DNA of 9,322 bases, from contig CAMOOR010000064.1 in assembly GCA_946621635.1 (NCBI GenBank), forward strand, positions 1-9,322, read 5' to 3'. The position numbers were made by a program, and so were the translations under genes. This DNA comes from Colimorpha sp002372855. Lineage in GTDB: Bacteria; Bacteroidota; Bacteroidia; Bacteroidales; P3. The notes below the pieces were generated by a model. The model worked only from the letters and a program-made list of their open reading frames with translations. It made no database searches and was not told the DNA's origin. Positions 6,738 to 9,322 of this stretch are shown in pieces (position 1 is the stretch's first letter; each line of letters starts with the position of its first letter).

Positions 6738-7618
6738 GACCACGAATCAGAATTGTCCTCAATATCCTCCGGACTCGGACGGCCGTCATCCACCTCGTTG
6801 GGGTCTATAATCTTGCTCGAGTCCACCTTGAACTCCGATATCATCCTCGCCACGTCGGTGTTGTCAGCGTCGATATACCACAGCTCCACGCTCGTGCCGT
6901 AGGGGTACTTGTTCACCCCCGTGTAGTCGGGTTCCTGCCTGTATACCACCGCCGTGCGTTTGTCTTTCACGTCGCGGAAGTGTTCCTTCCCCACATTGAG
7001 CGACACCGACAGGATGTCGCGATGGGCCCTGTCGGCGGTCTTGCCGATGACAAACGGCACACTGTTGCTCCCCGTGCCGTCGCCGCTGCCCACCACAAGG
7101 TCCACCACCGACCCGCGGGCTATCTGCTGCCCCGCATAGAGGCTCTTGCCCTTGCAGCTCTGGTCCACCACACTGTTCTTATACGGGTCCTCGACAAATG
7201 TCAGCTTGCCTACCGAAAGGCCTATGCCGTAGAGCTCCGACACCGCCTGTCTCACCGAGAGACCTGCCAGCTCGGGCAGTATGGCGTCGTCGGCGTTGTA
7301 CGACGTAATGCTCAGGTACACCTTGCGTCCACTCTTCACCATGGTGCCTCCCTTGGGGTCCTGCGTCAGGATGGTGCCGCCCGCCTCGCCCTCGCGGAAG
7401 ATGGAGTCCTGCACCACAAATTCCAGTCCTATCGCGTCGTTGGCCATAGCCTCCTCGATGCTCATACCCACCATGTCGGGTATCTCGCTCTCGGCGCCCT
7501 GGCGGGCATAGATGCGTATGAATACAAACACCAGCACCAGTATCACCGCCGACACGCCGACCATGATCAGCAGGTGCAGTGCCCACGGGTATTTCTTGAA
7601 AAACTGTCCTTTTTCCAT
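6731..7618 (-). CDS. Membrane-anchored PASTA-domain protein
   Basis: This 295-residue protein has a short cytoplasmic N-terminus (MEKGQFFKKYPW), one transmembrane helix at about 13-36, and an extracytoplasmic part with three PASTA repeats at about 46-105 (starts IPDMVGMSIEEA), 114-177 (LPELAGLSVRQA) and 187-248 (VPFVIGKTADRA). It ends in an acidic, Ser-rich tail (about 273-295). PASTA domains bind peptidoglycan fragments or act as spacers in Ser/Thr kinases and class A or B penicillin-binding proteins. Here there is no kinase, transpeptidase or other catalytic domain, so a cell-envelope binding or scaffolding role is the most that can be inferred. The gene starts 29 bases after the miaB stop and its own stop lies inside the start of the T9SS cargo gene, which suggests co-translation of the two. 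The last repeat is the most divergent from the PASTA consensus. Confidence 0.9.
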   Translation of the reverse strand: MEKGQFFKKYPWALHLLIMVGVSAVILVLVFVFIRIYARQGAESEIPDMVGMSIEEAMANDAIGLEFVVQDSIFREGEAGGTILTQDPKGGTMVKSGRKVYLSITSYNADDAILPELAGLSVRQAVSELYGIGLSVGKLTFVEDPYKNSVVDQSCKGKSLYAGQQIARGSVVDLVVGSGDGTGSNSVPFVIGKTADRAHRDILSVSLNVGKEHFRDVKDKRTAVVYRQEPDYTGVNKYPYGTSVELWYIDADNTDVARMISEFKVDSSKIIDPNEVDDGRPSPEDIEDNSDSWSW

Positions 7619-7647
7619 AATGTTTCAATAACGGCAGAAAACGTTTT

Positions 7648-8958
7648 TTATTGTACCAACCGGCCAATGAGTGTCGCGGCCGTGCAACTCTCCACCCTCA
7701 CCCTCCTATAGGTGCCCGGCACGGCGTCACCGCGGTCGAACACCAGCACCTTGTTTTGGCTGTTGCGGCCGAAGAGCTGCTCCTTCGAGCGGTGGCTCTC
7801 GCCCTCCACCAGCACCTCATACTCGCGGCCCACCTCCCGGCGGTTGTTCTCCAGCGCAATCTCGCCCTGCAGGGCGATGATTTCGTTCAGCCTGCGGGTC
7901 TTCTCCTCCTCCGCAATGTCGTCGGCCAGGTGCTTCCACGCATAGGTGCCCTCGCGCAACGAATACTTGAACATGTAGGCGTAGTCGTAGCGCACCTTGC
8001 GGAAGAGCTCCAGCGTGTCCTCGTGGTCCTCCAGCGTCTCGCCGGAGAAGCCGGCGATGACATCGGTGGTGATGGAGCAGTCGGGCAGGTAGCGACGTAT
8101 GGCCGCCACGCGGTCCAGATACCACTCCACGGTGTATTTCCTGTTCATCAGCTTCAGCATCCTGTTGCTGCCGCTCTGCACCGGAAGGTGGATGCAACGG
8201 CAGATGTTCGAATGCCGTGCCATCACCTCCAGCAGCCTGTCGCTGAGGTCCTTGGGGTGCGACGTGGCGAAACGCACCCGCAGCTGCGGGTCTATCGACG
8301 CCACCATGTCCATCAATTCCGGGAAACCCACGTTCTCCCACGCATAGCTGTTCACGTTCTGACCCAGCAGCGTCACCTCGCGGTAGCCCTGCCCGAAGAG
8401 CGTGCGGGCCTCGCGCACGATGGTCTCGGGGTCGCGGCTGCGCTCGCGGCCGCGGGTGTAGGGCACCACGCAGTAGGCGCAATAGTTCTGGCAACCGCGC
8501 ATGATGCTGATATAGGCCGAGATGCCGTTGCCCGCCAGGCGCACAGGCTCGATGTCGTCGTAGGTCTCGGTGGTGCTCAGCTCCACCTCGGCAGCCTTCT
8601 GGCCGCGGCGCACCTGCTGCAGCATCTCCGGCAACCGCCGGTAGGCGTCGGGGCCGCACACGAAGCTCACATTGTCCTCCTCGGCCATCAGGCGGCTCTG
8701 CAGACGCTCGGCCATGCAGCCCAGCACGCCCACGCGCAGGCCCGGACGGCGGCTCTGCAGGGCCCGCAGCTCGCGCACACGGTGGCGCACACGCTGCTCG
8801 GCGTTGTCGCGGATGGCGCAGGTGTTGATCAGGATGAAGTCGGCCTCGCCAGCCTCGGCGGCCATGCCGTAGCCCGCCTGCTGCAGGATGGAGGCTATCA
8901 CCTCGCTGTCGGCGAAGTTCATCTGGCATCCGTAAGTCTCTATATATATGTTTTCCAT
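7648..8958 (-). CDS. miaB: tRNA-2-methylthio-N6-dimethylallyladenosine synthase MiaB
   Basis: This 436-residue radical-SAM methylthiotransferase adds the 2-methylthio group to i6A at position 37 of tRNAs, using S-adenosylmethionine and two [4Fe-4S] clusters. The N-terminal UPF0004 domain has the three expected cysteines in TYGCQMNFADSE (Cys11), INTCAIR (Cys47) and LGCMAER (Cys81). The radical-SAM motif is RGCQNYCAYC (Cys156, Cys160, Cys163), directly followed by VVPYTRGRERSR, which is characteristic of MiaB rather than RimO or MtaB. A C-terminal TRAM domain covers about 370-436. The length is normal for the family and all key residues are present. The ATG at 8958 gives a complete N-terminal domain and lies about 20 bases below a predicted transcription start. 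It is the first gene of the minus-strand unit with the PASTA, T9SS cargo and rluD-type genes. High GC produces long open frames on the opposite strand, which are not genes. Confidence 0.96.
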   Translation of the reverse strand: MENIYIETYGCQMNFADSEVIASILQQAGYGMAAEAGEADFILINTCAIRDNAEQRVRHRVRELRALQSRRPGLRVGVLGCMAERLQSRLMAEEDNVSFVCGPDAYRRLPEMLQQVRRGQKAAEVELSTTETYDDIEPVRLAGNGISAYISIMRGCQNYCAYCVVPYTRGRERSRDPETIVREARTLFGQGYREVTLLGQNVNSYAWENVGFPELMDMVASIDPQLRVRFATSHPKDLSDRLLEVMARHSNICRCIHLPVQSGSNRMLKLMNRKYTVEWYLDRVAAIRRYLPDCSITTDVIAGFSGETLEDHEDTLELFRKVRYDYAYMFKYSLREGTYAWKHLADDIAEEEKTRRLNEIIALQGEIALENNRREVGREYEVLVEGESHRSKEQLFGRNSQNKVLVFDRGDAVPGTYRRVRVESCTAATLIGRLVQ

Positions 8959-8985
8959 CTATTAAAAGTCACCATTTTGAAGATG

Positions 8986-9014
8986 CAAAAATACACAAAA
9001 AAATCCATTTGAAA
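8986..9014 (-). promoter_or_regulatory. Predicted Bacteroidota-type promoter for the miaB operon
   Basis: On the minus strand a perfect -7 box TATTTTTG (TAnnTTTG) occupies 8993-8986. A one-mismatch -33 element TTTC lies at 9014-9011, 17 bases upstream. Transcription would start near 8980, giving a leader of about 20 bases. The -7 match is what I see; the -33 match is weak. Confidence 0.55.
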
Positions 9015-9043
9015 CCATAATCGGGAAAAAAGTTGTATCTTTG
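9008..9043 (+). promoter_or_regulatory. Predicted Bacteroidota-type promoter for the CoA-transferase gene
   Basis: A perfect -7 box TATCTTTG lies at 9036-9043, with a TTTG at 9008-9011 as a possible -33 element. The 24-base spacer is longer than usual, so the -33 assignment is uncertain. The -7 box is flanked by a short inverted repeat, GTTG at 9032-9035 and CAAC at 9043-9046 when read with one base of overlap. Transcription would begin near 9050, leaving a leader of about 80 bases. Its possible -33 overlaps that of the divergent miaB promoter. Confidence 0.5.
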
Positions 9044-9057
9044 CAACGCCTTCCGCC

Positions 9058-9072
9058 GGGCGTCCGCCGCCC
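9058..9072 (+). other. Small GC hairpin in the CoA-transferase leader
   Basis: GGGCG at 9058-9062 pairs with CGCCC at 9068-9072 around a 5-base loop, just after the predicted transcription start. It is short, has no T-run, and may be chance in GC-rich sequence. No known riboswitch fold was recognised in the leader (about 9050-9131). Confidence 0.25.
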
Positions 9073-9131
9073 AAAGAGGCACTGCAACAACCAATTGAAC
9101 GAAAAAAACAACATTCTAATAGACATCAAAC

Positions 9132-9322
9132 ATGAACTGGAAAGACGAATATAAACGAAAAGTATCCACCGCCGAGGAAGCCATCAAGGACATCCACGAC
9201 GGCGACTGCGTCGTTCTGGGCCATGCCGCCGCCGTGCCCAAAATAGTCCCCCACGTCATGGCCGAACACTGCGAGGACTACAACGACGTCCTCATCTTCC
9301 ACATGACCACCCTCGGCGACAA
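9132..9322 (+). CDS. Acetyl-CoA hydrolase/transferase family protein (5' end only; 4-hydroxybutyrate CoA-transferase-like)
   Basis: Sixty-three codons are present before the window ends. The N-terminus MNWKDEYKRKVSTAEEAIK, followed by the IHDGDCVVLGHAAAVPKIV segment and DVLIFHMTTLGD, matches the start of family I CoA-transferases of the acetyl-CoA hydrolase/transferase group, especially butyryl-CoA:acetate and 4-hydroxybutyrate CoA-transferases. These move CoA between acyl-CoA and free carboxylic acids in fermentation of 4-hydroxybutyrate, succinate or butyrate. The catalytic glutamate lies in the missing C-terminal part, so activity and substrate cannot be judged. The ATG is the first in frame below a predicted promoter and is preceded by an A-rich leader without a clear Shine-Dalgarno sequence, as is common in Bacteroidota. 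It is divergently transcribed from miaB and metabolically unrelated to the other genes here. Confidence 0.8.
   Translation, partial: MNWKDEYKRKVSTAEEAIKDIHDGDCVVLGHAAAVPKIVPHVMAEHCEDYNDVLIFHMTTLGD

Noticed and set aside
6741..6743. GTG as start of the T9SS cargo gene
   Set aside because: It lies two codons before an ATG and would only lengthen an already long n-region.
7648..8958. RimO or MtaB instead of MiaB
   Set aside because: The CVVPYTRGRERSR segment after the radical-SAM cysteines and the TYGCQMNFADSE start are MiaB features.
7651..9012. A 453-codon open frame on the plus strand opposite miaB
   Set aside because: It is fully antisense to a clear MiaB and rich in His, Ala, Leu and Val as expected from the complement of GC-rich codons. 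No domain is recognisable.

Overview
The window comes from a member of the Bacteroidota, most likely the order Bacteroidales. The evidence is a type IX secretion (T9SS) motor gene set in the order gldL-gldM-gldN, a secreted protein with a T9SS C-terminal sorting domain, signal peptides that all leave Gln at +1, two Bacteroidota-type -7 boxes (TAnnTTTG) and weak or absent Shine-Dalgarno sequences. I cannot name a genus. The right-hand minus-strand genes look visibly more GC-rich than the gldM/gldN block.

Left block, plus strand (1-3760): the 3' end of gldL, complete gldM, complete gldN, and a second complete gldN-like gene (gldO-like). Together these encode the inner-membrane, proton-driven motor (GldL/GldM) and the periplasmic ring component (GldN/PorN) that couples the motor to the outer-membrane translocon. 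A strong intrinsic-terminator-like hairpin fills the gap between the two gldN copies and ends two bases before the second start codon.

Central and right block, minus strand (8958 down to 3757): miaB (tRNA ms2i6A methylthiotransferase), a membrane-anchored protein with three PASTA repeats, a T9SS cargo protein, and an RluD-type pseudouridine synthase. The last three overlap end to start (7 bp and 1 bp), so this is almost certainly one transcription unit with translational coupling. It converges on the T9SS block; the rluD and second gldN stop codons overlap on a shared CTAG.

Right edge: a divergent promoter region (8959-9131) separates miaB from the 5' end of an acetyl-CoA hydrolase/transferase family gene (4-hydroxybutyrate CoA-transferase-like), which runs off the window.

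I do not see a wholly new system here. The items most worth a second look are the tandem gldN pair with its intervening hairpin, and heptanucleotide-periodic repeats found both in that hairpin and inside the signal-peptide coding region of the T9SS cargo gene. No tRNA, rRNA, CRISPR array, insertion sequence or transposase was seen, and no gene-free stretch exceeds about 175 bases.
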